Positions 1 through 9,264 of a stretch of 64,000 nt of DNA are shown piece after piece. Position 1 is the stretch's first letter. Every line of letters starts with the position of its first letter. This DNA comes from Thauera humireducens. Its GTDB lineage: Bacteria > Pseudomonadota > Gammaproteobacteria > Burkholderiales > Rhodocyclaceae. The translations under genes and the position numbers were made by a program. The notes under the pieces are model-generated. The model saw only the letters and a program-made list of their open reading frames with translations, was not told where the DNA came from and ran no database searches. The DNA is taken from contig NZ_CP014646.1 in assembly GCF_001051995.2 (NCBI RefSeq), forward strand, positions 310,001-374,000. Direction: 5' to 3'.

Positions 1-463
1 GGGTCCTTCCTGGCCGAATCGCCATGCGGGGGCGCGAGCGCAGCATTTCGCCACCGTCCGACCAGAAAACAAGGTTTGCAGGGTTTGCGGTTCGCACCTG
101 GCTGTGTGGGCCAGCGGGCCGAAAGCCCAGTCATTGCGGGTCTGTGCGGGATGGCGGCAACGCAGAAGGTGCGAACCTGGGTGCGTGCCCGGTTTGCAGG
201 TTTGCACCCCGGCCGCACGAAAACCGCCAGGGTCGAAAACTCAATGCTGACGCGGGTTTGCAGCCGATTCGCTGGCTGGGTTGCAGAAATCGGCCCACGA
301 GCCTTTGCGCACCGTCTGACGCATCAGACACAGGTTGTCGTAAATTTCCGTGAGGCGCGCACACGCGCACGCGTATGGAGAGTTACGTGGAGCTGTGTCC
401 GATGCGTCAGACGCGCCGGTGTATCCGCAGGGCCTCAAGAAACTGGACACCCTTGGCGGCAGA
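1..463. other. Gene-free, repeat-rich left edge
   Basis: I see no credible coding region here. The stretch holds short repeats instead. The hexamer GTTTGC occurs at 74, 83, 192, 200 and 256, twice as close pairs 8-9 bases apart. An 11-base inverted repeat (GGTTCGCACCT at 89-99, its complement at 167-177) and a 12-base inverted repeat (GTCTGACGCATC at 314-325, its complement at 401-412) flank these; the first arm of the latter lies inside the smaller palindrome GTCTGACGCATCAGAC (314-329). This could be an edge, arm-site region or origin of a mobile island, but no integrase is visible. Confidence 0.5.
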
Positions 464-949
464 TCACACCACCCTGTACACCCGTTCGCCGCTGTCGTTG
501 TGCGCCAGCACCACGTTCAGGCCGAGCTTCTTGCGCAGCATCCCGGAAATCGCCCCACGCACGGTGTGTGGCTGCCAGCCGGTGGCAAGCATCAGTTGGA
601 GGCTGGTCGCCCCCTGCGGGCGGCGCAGCGCCATCACCAGCGCGGCCAGCTTGGTGCCAGGGCGAACCGGGATGCCCTCCAGGAGCTGGAGATCACCGAT
701 GGTGTCCACGGACTGGACGTCATCCTGCGGCACGGGAAGCTGTTGGCCGATGGCCGCGTAGCCTGCGTCGGTCATAACGTGGCCGCCGTCGGCAGGCTCA
801 ACCCACCCGCGCTGCAGCAGTGAGGTCAGCACCTTGACCCGTGCGCCGCCACGCAGGGTGCCTGGCGGGATCACTCGCCCATCAGGACGGCGGGCGGCAG
901 TGCGGAGCAGCAGGCTTTGAGCCGGGGAGAGTTTGAGCAGGGTCTCCAT
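464..949 (-). CDS. DUF3489 domain-containing protein
   Basis: This is a small basic protein of about 161 residues. Its last 60-70 residues match DUF3489: a stretch reading GATSLQLMLATGWQPHTVRG, then GMLRKKLGLNV and a terminal ERVYRV, which looks like a winged-helix DNA-binding fold. The middle part is an unrecognised wHTH-like segment. I chose the ATG at 949 because GGAGG lies 5 bases before it. A GTG at 964 overlaps the upstream stop (GTGA) but has no good ribosome site. The gene is co-transcribed with the small gene upstream. DUF3489 genes commonly sit in proteobacterial islands next to restriction or phage modules, but their function is not established. Confidence 0.8.
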   Translation of the reverse strand: METLLKLSPAQSLLLRTAARRPDGRVIPPGTLRGGARVKVLTSLLQRGWVEPADGGHVMTDAGYAAIGQQLPVPQDDVQSVDTIGDLQLLEGIPVRPGTKLAALVMALRRPQGATSLQLMLATGWQPHTVRGAISGMLRKKLGLNVVLAHNDSGERVYRVV

Positions 950-960
950 GATGGCCTCCG

Positions 961-1164
961 TCACTTGGCCTGGCCGTCGAAGATCGCCAGCAGGGCATCC
1001 AGCGCCTGATCGACCCTACCGAGGTCACCCACGTGGCCCCAGTGGATGGCGTCATGGTCATGGCCGAAGTGGTCGTCGGCCAGCTGCTGCAGCCGGTCCA
1101 ATTTGGCGTGAATGGCGGCGGTGCGGGCGAGGTAGGCGTCGAGGGCGGTGGGCTTGGTGTTCAT
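961..1164 (-). CDS. Small conserved hypothetical protein
   Basis: This 67-residue acidic, His/Asp-rich protein has a central LDRLQQLADDHFGHD segment followed by GHVGDLGRVDQALDALLAIF. It is predicted to be mostly helical and has no known function. The start at 1164 is set by AAGGAG about 8 bases upstream; a longer reading frame reaching 1248 lacks such a site. Its stop at 961-963 overlaps the alternative GTG start of the DUF3489 gene, so the two form a minus-strand pair divergent from the restriction operon. I recognise the pairing as typical of accessory islands but cannot assign a role. Confidence 0.7.
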   Translation of the reverse strand: MNTKPTALDAYLARTAAIHAKLDRLQQLADDHFGHDHDAIHWGHVGDLGRVDQALDALLAIFDGQAK

Positions 1165-1345
1165 CGCGGGGCTCCTTGATTGGTGGATGACGCCATCATT
1201 CACGCGCTGAACGATCAGGAAGCCAAGAAAAGATGATGCCCACGGCATCGAAAGATCGTCTGGCGGCCTTCAACCTGATAAATTGCAGCTTTTACGATTG
1301 AAACCGACTTTATGCCACCCGAACCCCTGCTGCCGGAGCGCTGCT

Positions 1346-1558
1346 ATGACCGCTGAACCATGGGTGTCCGTAGATCAGATCGCCGAGCATCTGGGTGTCA
1401 CGCGCGATTCGATCTACCGCTGGATCGGCCGCAAGGGCCTGCCCGCGCATCGTGTGGGGCGGTTGTGGAAATTCCAGTTGTCCGAGGTGGATGAATGGGT
1501 GCGCGCGGGCGGCGCGGATGACACCACGGGCAACGGGCCCCCAAATGCAGCCTCGTGA
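1346..1558 (+). CDS. Excisionase-family helix-turn-helix protein
   Basis: This 70-residue protein carries one MerR/excisionase-type helix-turn-helix: WVSVDQIAEHLGVTRDSIYRWI, then GLPAHRVGRLWKFQLSEVDEWV. Proteins of this size and pattern often stand first in restriction or BREX-like operons and are thought to control them. I chose the ATG at 1346, with GGAG 7 bases upstream, over a longer frame from 1283. The gene ends 35 bases before the fused restriction-modification gene and probably leads its operon. It could regulate that operon or help the complex bind DNA; the sequence does not say which. Confidence 0.85.
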   Translation: MTAEPWVSVDQIAEHLGVTRDSIYRWIGRKGLPAHRVGRLWKFQLSEVDEWVRAGGADDTTGNGPPNAAS

Positions 1559-1593
1559 TCGGCTAACCATAACAAGACACAGGACAAGAACTA

Positions 1594-4500
1594 ATGCTGA
1601 CACAAGACAATTTGGCGGATCTGCTCAATGCCCTCGGTTTCGAAAAGAAGGGCGCGATACATCGCAAGCTGTTCGGCGCAGCCATCCTCGAGGTGAACTT
1701 CACCAAGAAGGAAATCACATATCCCGAAGCTGCGGGCCTAGTCATCAATGAACGGCAAACCTGCAACTTCGAAGCCAACGAAAATTTCGTTGTGCTCGAA
1801 TGTGTACACCGACTGCTGGAAAAGGGCTACAAACCTGAGCACATCGAACTGGAGCCCAAGTGGAAACTCGGGCGCGGTGCCAGTGGCGGGCGCGCCGACA
1901 TCCTTATCAAGGACAACGATGGTCGCCCCTTGCTGATCATCGAATGCAAGACAGCCGGGACCGAGTTCAAGCGTGCTTGGAACAAAACCCTGCAGGACGG
2001 CGATCAATTATTCAGCTACGCGCAGCAAATCAGCGAAACCCAGTTCCTGTGCCTGTATACCTCGGACCTGGATGCAAGCACGGTCAGCTACACCAGCCAC
2101 ATCATTGCGCACCGCGACAACGAAAAATACCTGGCTGACAATCCGCTGTTCAAAAGCTTCAAGTCAGTTACCGATGTGAAAGAACGTCATGCCGTCTGGC
2201 GTGACACCTACAAGCTCGATTACACAACCAAGGGCATATTTGAAGAAAACATTCAGCCCTATCACATCGGCAAAGACAAATATTCGTTGGCCGATTTGCA
2301 CGCCATCTCTGCAACCGACCAGCAGAAGAAGTACCACGAGTTCGCCACCATCCTGCGCCAGCACAACGTGTCGGGCCGTGAAAACGCCTTCGACAAGCTG
2401 GTCAACCTGTTTCTTTGCAAGCTGGTGGATGAAATTGAAAACCCATCCGACCTGAAGTTTTACTGGAAGGGTGTGGCCTACGACACCCATTTCGATCTGA
2501 TGGACCGCCTGCAGCAGTTGTACCAAGCGGGTATGGGCAAGTTTCTCGGCGAAGACATCACCTACATCAACCAGGGTGACGTCAACAACGCACTTCGATT
2601 TATCAAGCAGAACCCGGATGCCACGCAGCGGGCGGTGTGGAATCTGTTCATTCAGCAGAAGTTTTTCACCAACAACGATTTCTCGCTGATCGATGTTCAC
2701 AACGAAAAGTTGTTCTACCAGAACGCCGAGGTGCTACTGAAGATTCTGCAAATGTGGCAGGACATTCGCCTGACCGACCCGCATGGCCACAACCAGTTCC
2801 TGGGCGATATGTTCGAGGGCTTCCTCGACCAGGGCGTCAAGCAGAGCGAGGGGCAGTTCTTCACGCCCATGCCGATCTGCCGCTTCATCATGATGAGCCT
2901 GCCGCTGGCCTCACTCGTCCAGCGCAGCGCCACACCGCCCAAAGCCATCGATTACGCCTGCGGCGCGGGCCACTTTCTCACAGAGCTGGCCTTGCAGCTC
3001 AAGCCCCTGGTAGAAACGCATCAGCCAGCGGCAGACCTCGCGGCGTACCACAAGGCCATGTATGGCATCGAGAAGGAGTACCGCCTCTCCAAGGTCGCCA
3101 AGGTGTCGGCCTTCATGTACGGCCAGCAGGGGATCAACATCTGCTACGGCGACGGCCTGATCAACCAACACGAGGCATTTCCGGAGATCAAGGACGGAAG
3201 TTTTGACCTGCTGGTCGCCAACCCGCCTTACAGCGTGCGCGGCTTTCTGGAAACGCTGCCCGAAGAAGAACGCAAGGCCTACACCCTCACCGAGACCATC
3301 AACGATCTCGAAACCTCCAACAGCATCGAAACCTTTTTCATCGAGCGTGCCAAGCAGCTGCTGCGCGCCGACGGCGTCGCCGCGATCATCCTGCCGTCCA
3401 GCATCCTGTCCAACGGCGGCAGCGCCTACATCCGCACCCGCGAAATCCTGATCCAGTATTTCGACATCGTCGCCATTGCCGAATTCGGCAGCGGCACCTT
3501 CGGCAAAACGGGCACCAACACCGTCACTCTGTTCCTGCGCCGCAAGAAGACCGCGCCGGACACCGCCGCGCACTACCGCGAGCGCGTGGCGGAATGGTTC
3601 AAGGGCTGCGATGCCAGCAAGCGCAAGCAGGTCATCTACAAGGACGAGCATCTGATCGCCCGCTACGCGGCACACATCAATGTGCCGCTGGAGGACTACA
3701 AAACCCTGCTCAAAGGCGACCCTAACGGCGCATGGACCGCGCACCTGGAGGCGGTCTACCTCGAAAAATTCAACAGCAGCACCGAGGTCGCCAATCTCTA
3801 CAAGGCCAAGTGGTTCAAGACGTTGAAGCCTGCAGAGCAGGACGCCGAAGTCGAAAAACGCTACCTGACTTTCGTCCAGGCCATCGAGCGCGACAAGCTC
3901 TACCACTTCGTGATGGCCTGCGACCAGCCCAACCCGGTTCTGATCATTCGCAGCCCGACAGAGACCAAGGCCATCAAGCAGTTCCTCGGCTACGAATGGA
4001 GTTCCGCCAAGGGCGACGAGGGCATCAAGCTGATCAAGGATGCCCACGGTCGGCACCTCACGCCGTTGTACGACGAAACCAATCGGGACAACGCAACGAA
4101 GTTGAATTACAGCATTGCGGCGAATTTCAACGGCACGCTGGCGGCCATACCGTCGGCATTGCTGGACGTGGCGCGAACCGCTCCGTTGGTGGAGATGCTG
4201 GATTTCTCTCGGGCCGTATTCGAAAAGCAGATCAACTTGGCGAACAAGGGCGGCGCAAAAATCGTATCCAAGTGGCCAATTTCCCCATTGAGTAGCGTGG
4301 CTGAAATACGAAAAGGCACATCAATTACCCAGAAAAAGGCTATCCCCGGCGTTTATAAAGTCATTGCGGGTGGTATGACTCACGCTTACACGCACAATGC
4401 TTTCAACCGCCCTGCTAACACGATCACCGTCAGTGCCTCAGGTGCCAGTGCAGGCTATGTGGCGTTCTGGAAGGAACCAATTTTCGCATCCGATTGCACC

Positions 4501-5358
4501 ACGGTGCGTGGAGCAGATGATGGGCATACGGAATACCTCTTCCATGTATTAAAAAGTCGGCAAGCCGAAATTCAGGCGGCTTCAAGTGGTGCGGCGCAGC
4601 CTCATGTTTATCCGAAGGATCTTGAGGCTCTACAGATTCCACAGCCTGACCCAGCCACACTGAAGAAAATTGTTTCTGAATGCAGGTCGATTGACGAAGA
4701 GGTCCAATCCTCGCGCGACGGACTTGAGAATGCTTTGGCCCGCATTGACGCGGAAGTCGCCAATATTTATGGGTCTTCAGCTGCACATTCAGAAATCGAA
4801 AAAATCTCCATCGACATTCAGTACGGCCTAAACGAAGCCATGAACGAGGGCGGTGTCGGTTACAAGATCTTCCGCATGAACGAGATCATCCGTGGCCGGA
4901 TGGTGGACAACGGCAGCATGAAGCGCGCCGACATCAGCGCCGAAGAGTTTGCCAAGTACAAGCTCAACAAGGGCGACCTGCTTTTCATTCGCTCCAACGG
5001 AAGTCTTGAACATATTGGCAAGGTCGGGCTGTTCGACCTGGATGGGGAATACTGCTACGCCTCGTATTTGGTGAGGATTGTTCCTGACTCTTCCAAGGCG
5101 CTGCCGAGATATCTGGGCTGCATCATGAACTCGGAAGTTTTTCGGAAGGGAATGGTTTCTTTGGCGGTGAAGTCAGGCGGCACCAACAACATCAATGCAA
5201 CGAAGATGAAAAGCATCAAGGTGCCGGTGCTATCCCTCGCGGATCAAAAGAAATTCATCGCCAAGATCGAGGCGCTTGAAAAGCAGATTGCAGACGCCCA
5301 GGAGGTGATCGACGGCGCAGCCGCCCGCAAGCAGGCGATCCTGCAGAAGTATCTGTAA
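1594..5358 (+). CDS. Fused restriction-methylation-specificity protein (type IIG/I-like)
   Basis: This single chain of 1254 residues carries three activities. The N-terminus has a PD-(D/E)xK nuclease like that of HsdR: D102, then E117 and K119 in the run LIIECKTAG. Residues of roughly 200-700 form an N6-adenine methyltransferase like HsdM, with motif I at D453-F461 (DYACGAGHF) and motif IV N543-P-P-Y546. The C-terminal 400 residues hold two target-recognition half-domains like HsdS, the first starting near KWPISPLSSVAEIRKG and the second near YGLNEAMNEGGVGYKIF, with a coiled coil at the end. It should therefore recognise, methylate and cut DNA by itself, as type IIG enzymes do. It is followed after 12 bases by mcrB behind an AAGGAG site. 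The recognition sequence cannot be read from the protein. Confidence 0.92.
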   Translation: MLTQDNLADLLNALGFEKKGAIHRKLFGAAILEVNFTKKEITYPEAAGLVINERQTCNFEANENFVVLECVHRLLEKGYKPEHIELEPKWKLGRGASGGRADILIKDNDGRPLLIIECKTAGTEFKRAWNKTLQDGDQLFSYAQQISETQFLCLYTSDLDASTVSYTSHIIAHRDNEKYLADNPLFKSFKSVTDVKERHAVWRDTYKLDYTTKGIFEENIQPYHIGKDKYSLADLHAISATDQQKKYHEFATILRQHNVSGRENAFDKLVNLFLCKLVDEIENPSDLKFYWKGVAYDTHFDLMDRLQQLYQAGMGKFLGEDITYINQGDVNNALRFIKQNPDATQRAVWNLFIQQKFFTNNDFSLIDVHNEKLFYQNAEVLLKILQMWQDIRLTDPHGHNQFLGDMFEGFLDQGVKQSEGQFFTPMPICRFIMMSLPLASLVQRSATPPKAIDYACGAGHFLTELALQLKPLVETHQPAADLAAYHKAMYGIEKEYRLSKVAKVSAFMYGQQGINICYGDGLINQHEAFPEIKDGSFDLLVANPPYSVRGFLETLPEEERKAYTLTETINDLETSNSIETFFIERAKQLLRADGVAAIILPSSILSNGGSAYIRTREILIQYFDIVAIAEFGSGTFGKTGTNTVTLFLRRKKTAPDTAAHYRERVAEWFKGCDASKRKQVIYKDEHLIARYAAHINVPLEDYKTLLKGDPNGAWTAHLEAVYLEKFNSSTEVANLYKAKWFKTLKPAEQDAEVEKRYLTFVQAIERDKLYHFVMACDQPNPVLIIRSPTETKAIKQFLGYEWSSAKGDEGIKLIKDAHGRHLTPLYDETNRDNATKLNYSIAANFNGTLAAIPSALLDVARTAPLVEMLDFSRAVFEKQINLANKGGAKIVSKWPISPLSSVAEIRKGTSITQKKAIPGVYKVIAGGMTHAYTHNAFNRPANTITVSASGASAGYVAFWKEPIFASDCTTVRGADDGHTEYLFHVLKSRQAEIQAASSGAAQPHVYPKDLEALQIPQPDPATLKKIVSECRSIDEEVQSSRDGLENALARIDAEVANIYGSSAAHSEIEKISIDIQYGLNEAMNEGGVGYKIFRMNEIIRGRMVDNGSMKRADISAEEFAKYKLNKGDLLFIRSNGSLEHIGKVGLFDLDGEYCYASYLVRIVPDSSKALPRYLGCIMNSEVFRKGMVSLAVKSGGTNNINATKMKSIKVPVLSLADQKKFIAKIEALEKQIADAQEVIDGAAARKQAILQKYL

Positions 5359-5370
5359 GGAGCGGCCAGG

Positions 5371-7878
5371 ATGAGCGACTTCCAAAAGCAATACGCCCTG
5401 TGGGATGAATTCCTGTCGGTCTGGCCCGCATCACGGCTGGCCACGATGACCCTCGACGACTACAGCCAGGCGGGGTCGAAGGACAGCTTCACCTACTGGA
5501 TCGAATCGCGCCTGGACGAGTTGGGCAGCATCTGGGGCGGCTCGTCGTTCAAGTTCGGCGTGTTCTCGCGCAAGGACACCGAGGGCAAGAAATCCGACTC
5601 CAAGCTTTCCTATTCGGATACCCACGGCTGGTATTCATCGCTGGGCAGCACGGCGGAAGAGGCGTTCGAGAAAGTACGCGGTTTTGTTGTGCAGGTAGCC
5701 GATTGGGCTGCCAAGGGCAATCTGGATGCCATCGAGTCCTTCGATCACCTGGGCGAGGCCTTCAAGTGGAAGATTGCCTTCCATTACCAGAACCGGCAGA
5801 TGCCGGTGATCGTGGACGTCTTCAAGCGTGCGTCGCTGGCGGTATTCGTCGGCGGCACGGCCAGCCAGAGTATGGCCACCTTGCAGCAAGCCACGCTGGC
5901 CAAGCGGCCCGAGGGGCAGGGCATTCTGGAGTTTGGGCGGCAGGTGTGGGAGGCGTGGAGCCAGAAAAATCTGGCAATCTGGAAGCTCTCGCATGGTCTG
6001 AATGACTTTTCTGCCGACGAACGCAAGCACTACCTGCAGGCCGATCTAGGCGTGATGCACGGTGAGACCGCCAAGAGACAGGGCAAGGATTTTCAGGAAG
6101 TGCCAGTGGGCGATCTGTTTTATCTGTGTCATGGCAACGACAGCCTGCCACTGGTGGGCCAGTTCATCTCTGCGCCAGAGCCCTGCGACAAGGGTGACGG
6201 CTGGCTGCAGCGCCGTTATCGGGTGCTGAAGCAGAACATTAAGCAGGGCGGTTACCAGGGTAGTCAGAAGGGTTGGACACCTAATTACCGATCCACCTTC
6301 AAGCCAGTTCCGCCACACGATCTGCCGGAATTCGAATCCACCTTGCTCAAGCCGTTCTTCGGCACCGATCTAGCCGAATTGGCCGCGCTGGCCGGTGAGC
6401 CGACAGAGGCGGCCAGCCTGGGCGATGGCGTGGTACCGCCGCCCGGTGCAACGCTGCCTAAGGGAAATCCGCGCACCGCGACCTGCTTCAACCGCATCTA
6501 CTACGGCCCGCCCGGCACTGGCAAAACCTACACGCTGATGCAGCTGCTCAAGCGCGATTACGAGCCGCAGGCCGCGTCCATCTCCCCCGAAGAATGGCGC
6601 ACCCAGCTCATTGCCGAGAAGGTGGCGGTGCTGAAGTGGTGGGAAGGTGCAGCTGCCGCGCTGTATGACCTGGGCGGCAAGGCCAAGGTGGCGGACATCG
6701 CAGAGCATCGTTTCATTCGGGCCATTACTGCCGCCAACGGTGCAAACCGCAATGTGCGACAAACTTTGTGGCGCACCCTGCAGAACCACACCGTCGATGA
6801 ATCCACCACGGTGAAAATGAAGAAGCGTTTAAGCCCTGCCGTGTTCGACAAGACGGTTGACTCGGTGTGGCAGTTCGCTGGGGACTGGCAGGATGCGTGC
6901 GCCGATTTGGTCACCTTGGTCGATCAGCTCAAAGCAGGCCAGCAGGATGCGGCCACGGTTCAGCGCTACAGCTTCGTGACCTTCCATCAATCCTACGGCT
7001 ACGAGGAGTTCGTTGAGGGCTTGCGCCCCGTGCTGAATGGCGACGCTGATGCGGGTGAAGTGGAGTACGAAATTCGTCCCGGTGCGTTTAAGGAACTCTG
7101 CCGCAAGGCCCGGCAGGCGCCTGATCAGCGCTTTGCGATGGTCATCGACGAAATCAACCGGGGCAATATCAGCAAGATTTTCGGGGAGCTGATCACCCTA
7201 ATTGAACCTGACAAGCGCGATCCGCTGGACGGCAGCAAGCCACCTATTGAATTGACCCTGGCCTACTCGGGCGATAAGTTTTCGGTACCTGCCAACGTAG
7301 ACATCATCGGCACGATGAATACGGCGGATCGTTCACTGGCCTTGCTGGATACGGCGCTGCGCCGCCGCTTCGATTTTGTGCCACTGCTGCCCGACACGCG
7401 CGCTGTGAAAGTGCCCGATGAGCCGCACAGTGCGCCGCTGGCCGGCTTGGTGGTGACCACGGACGCGGGCGAGATCGACGTGCGCAGGTTGCTGAAACGC
7501 ATCAACGAACGTATCGAGGCCCTGTACGACCGCGATCACTGCATCGGCCACGCCTACTTCACCCACCTGTGGAGCACGACGGATGGCGCGCAGCGGTTCG
7601 AGGCCTTGTCCGACACCTTTCGCAATCGCGTGATGCCCCTGTTGGAGGAATACTTCTTCGAGGACTGGCGCAAGATTCGACTGGTGCTGGGCGACAACCA
7701 AAAGCCCGATGCGGCCCAGTTCATCACCGAGAGCGATTCCCACGAGCAGGCATTGAATGATCTGTTTGGCGACGACCACGGGCTCGACAGCTACACCACC
7801 CAGCGCCGCCATCAACTCCAGGCCTCGGCGTTCGCCAACCCTGCTGCCTACCTCGGCATCTACCAGCCCTTGGCGTGA
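5371..7878 (+). CDS. mcrB: McrB-family AAA+ GTPase with atypical N-terminal sensor
   Basis: The protein has 835 residues. The C-terminal half is a McrB motor: Walker A G379-PPGTGK-T386, Walker B D593-E594 within VIDEINRGN, and the McrB signature MNTAD at 649-653 followed by an arginine-rich LDTALRRRF. In the family this module forms GTP-driven hexamers that work with McrC. The first 330 residues do not resemble the usual McrB modified-cytosine-binding domain. Residues around 240-330 (VGDLFYLCHGNDSLPLVGQF and following) could be an EVE/PUA-like base-reading fold, which is inference. The gene lies 12 bases after the fused restriction gene and 9 before mcrC, so the three are almost certainly one transcript. 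Its target may be a modified base or the cognate methylation. Confidence 0.93.
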   Translation: MSDFQKQYALWDEFLSVWPASRLATMTLDDYSQAGSKDSFTYWIESRLDELGSIWGGSSFKFGVFSRKDTEGKKSDSKLSYSDTHGWYSSLGSTAEEAFEKVRGFVVQVADWAAKGNLDAIESFDHLGEAFKWKIAFHYQNRQMPVIVDVFKRASLAVFVGGTASQSMATLQQATLAKRPEGQGILEFGRQVWEAWSQKNLAIWKLSHGLNDFSADERKHYLQADLGVMHGETAKRQGKDFQEVPVGDLFYLCHGNDSLPLVGQFISAPEPCDKGDGWLQRRYRVLKQNIKQGGYQGSQKGWTPNYRSTFKPVPPHDLPEFESTLLKPFFGTDLAELAALAGEPTEAASLGDGVVPPPGATLPKGNPRTATCFNRIYYGPPGTGKTYTLMQLLKRDYEPQAASISPEEWRTQLIAEKVAVLKWWEGAAAALYDLGGKAKVADIAEHRFIRAITAANGANRNVRQTLWRTLQNHTVDESTTVKMKKRLSPAVFDKTVDSVWQFAGDWQDACADLVTLVDQLKAGQQDAATVQRYSFVTFHQSYGYEEFVEGLRPVLNGDADAGEVEYEIRPGAFKELCRKARQAPDQRFAMVIDEINRGNISKIFGELITLIEPDKRDPLDGSKPPIELTLAYSGDKFSVPANVDIIGTMNTADRSLALLDTALRRRFDFVPLLPDTRAVKVPDEPHSAPLAGLVVTTDAGEIDVRRLLKRINERIEALYDRDHCIGHAYFTHLWSTTDGAQRFEALSDTFRNRVMPLLEEYFFEDWRKIRLVLGDNQKPDAAQFITESDSHEQALNDLFGDDHGLDSYTTQRRHQLQASAFANPAAYLGIYQPLA

Positions 7879-7887
7879 GGGGGGCCA

Positions 7888-9264
7888 ATGGCGCACAACC
7901 CGATCTACGAATTCGATGCACTGGTGGCTGCCGCCGCCGGTGTCACCGATGGCGTGGGGCTGCGCACGGTGCCGCCGCAGGTGTTTGCCTGGCTGGAAGC
8001 GCAGGCGCTGCGCCTGGCCGAGGTGGGTGAAACGCCCTGGCTGCGCTTGACCCAGCGACGCGGGCGACGCGCCGTACAGGTGACCAATTTCGTAGGAGTG
8101 ATACGGGCACCGGATGGCTATCAGATCGAGGTGCTGCCAAAAGTCGGCAAAGCCATTGGCGGTGGCGACGTTGAGGCGCGGCAGTTGCTGATCGAAATGC
8201 TGCGCTGCCTGGGCGGATTTCGCCACATCCAGACCGACAGCGCCAAGCTGTTCGCTACCCGCATGCCCTTGCTGGAAGTGTTCATCGCTGAATTCCTGCG
8301 CGCCGTGGAGCATCTCGTCAAACGCGGCCTGCGCAGCGATTACAGGGCGCAGCAAGACAACCTGTTTGCCCTGCGCGGTAAGCTGCAAATGGCAGCACAC
8401 CTGCGACACAACCTGTGTCGGCGCGACCGATTCTTTGCCGAGTTCGACGAGTTCTCGCCCAACCGACCGGAGAACCGTTTGCTGCACGCGGCGCTCAAAC
8501 GAGTGCTCGCATGGACAGCCTCGCAGGCCAACCAGCAACTGGCACGCGAGCTGTGCTTCGTGTTTGCCGACGTGCCGGCATCGGAACACCCCGCCACGGA
8601 CTTTCAGCGAGTACGCTTGGATCGGGGCATGGCGCATTACGAGGGGGCGTTGGCTTGGTCGAGGTTGATCCTGGAGGATGAATCGCCGCTCACCGGGGCG
8701 GGAGGGCACCATGCGCCGTCCCTGCTGTTTCCGATGGAGGCGGTGTTCGAGGCCTTTGTCGCCAAGCACCTTGCACGGCAACTTGAGGGAGGCTTTACGC
8801 TGCGCACGCAGGCCCGCAGCCTGTCCTTGGTCAGGCACATCGAACAGAACTGGTTCCGCCTGAAACCCGATCTGTTGGTGCAGGCATCGAAGGCGAATCG
8901 TTTGGTGCTGGACACCAAGTGGAAGCTGATCGATGGCTCGCAGGCCACGGGTTCAGACAAATACGGCTTGGATCAGGGCGACTTCTACCAACTCCACGCC
9001 TATGGCCAGAACTACCTCGACGGCCAAGGGGACGTGGTGTTGATCTACCCGAAGACGGATGTCTTGAACAAGGCGCTGCCAGTGTTCGAGTTTCCGAAAT
9101 CGTCTGGACTGCGGCTTTGGGTGCTGCCGTTCTGCCTGAAGGACAAGCGGCTGCTGTTGCCGCCGTGCGGCAGTCTCGATGCGCTGTTCGTCCGACGGGA
9201 TTCGTCGTTGGCGAATGGGTGCGACGCAGCCGACGTGGCCCCTCAAGATGTCGCCTTGGCATGA
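7888..9264 (+). CDS. mcrC: McrC-family nuclease subunit
   Basis: This 458-residue protein is the partner nuclease of McrB. The N-terminal half (including LPKVGKAI and LIEMLRCLGGF) is the McrB-contacting region typical of the family. The C-terminal half has the PD-(D/E)xK nuclease core: D328 in LKPDLLV and D342-T-K344 in LVLDTKWKLI. A GGGGGGCC purine run precedes the ATG at 7888. Its last codon overlaps the start of the primase-helicase gene as ATGA (9261-9264), so translation of the two is coupled. The length is greater than that of E. coli McrC (about 350 residues), as is common for the wider McrBC family. Confidence 0.93.
   Translation: MAHNPIYEFDALVAAAAGVTDGVGLRTVPPQVFAWLEAQALRLAEVGETPWLRLTQRRGRRAVQVTNFVGVIRAPDGYQIEVLPKVGKAIGGGDVEARQLLIEMLRCLGGFRHIQTDSAKLFATRMPLLEVFIAEFLRAVEHLVKRGLRSDYRAQQDNLFALRGKLQMAAHLRHNLCRRDRFFAEFDEFSPNRPENRLLHAALKRVLAWTASQANQQLARELCFVFADVPASEHPATDFQRVRLDRGMAHYEGALAWSRLILEDESPLTGAGGHHAPSLLFPMEAVFEAFVAKHLARQLEGGFTLRTQARSLSLVRHIEQNWFRLKPDLLVQASKANRLVLDTKWKLIDGSQATGSDKYGLDQGDFYQLHAYGQNYLDGQGDVVLIYPKTDVLNKALPVFEFPKSSGLRLWVLPFCLKDKRLLLPPCGSLDALFVRRDSSLANGCDAADVAPQDVALA

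Noticed and set aside
7333-8838. A 501-codon open frame on the minus strand opposite mcrB/mcrC
   Set aside because: Long because of high GC codon bias; it is antisense to two strongly supported genes and has no recognisable domain.
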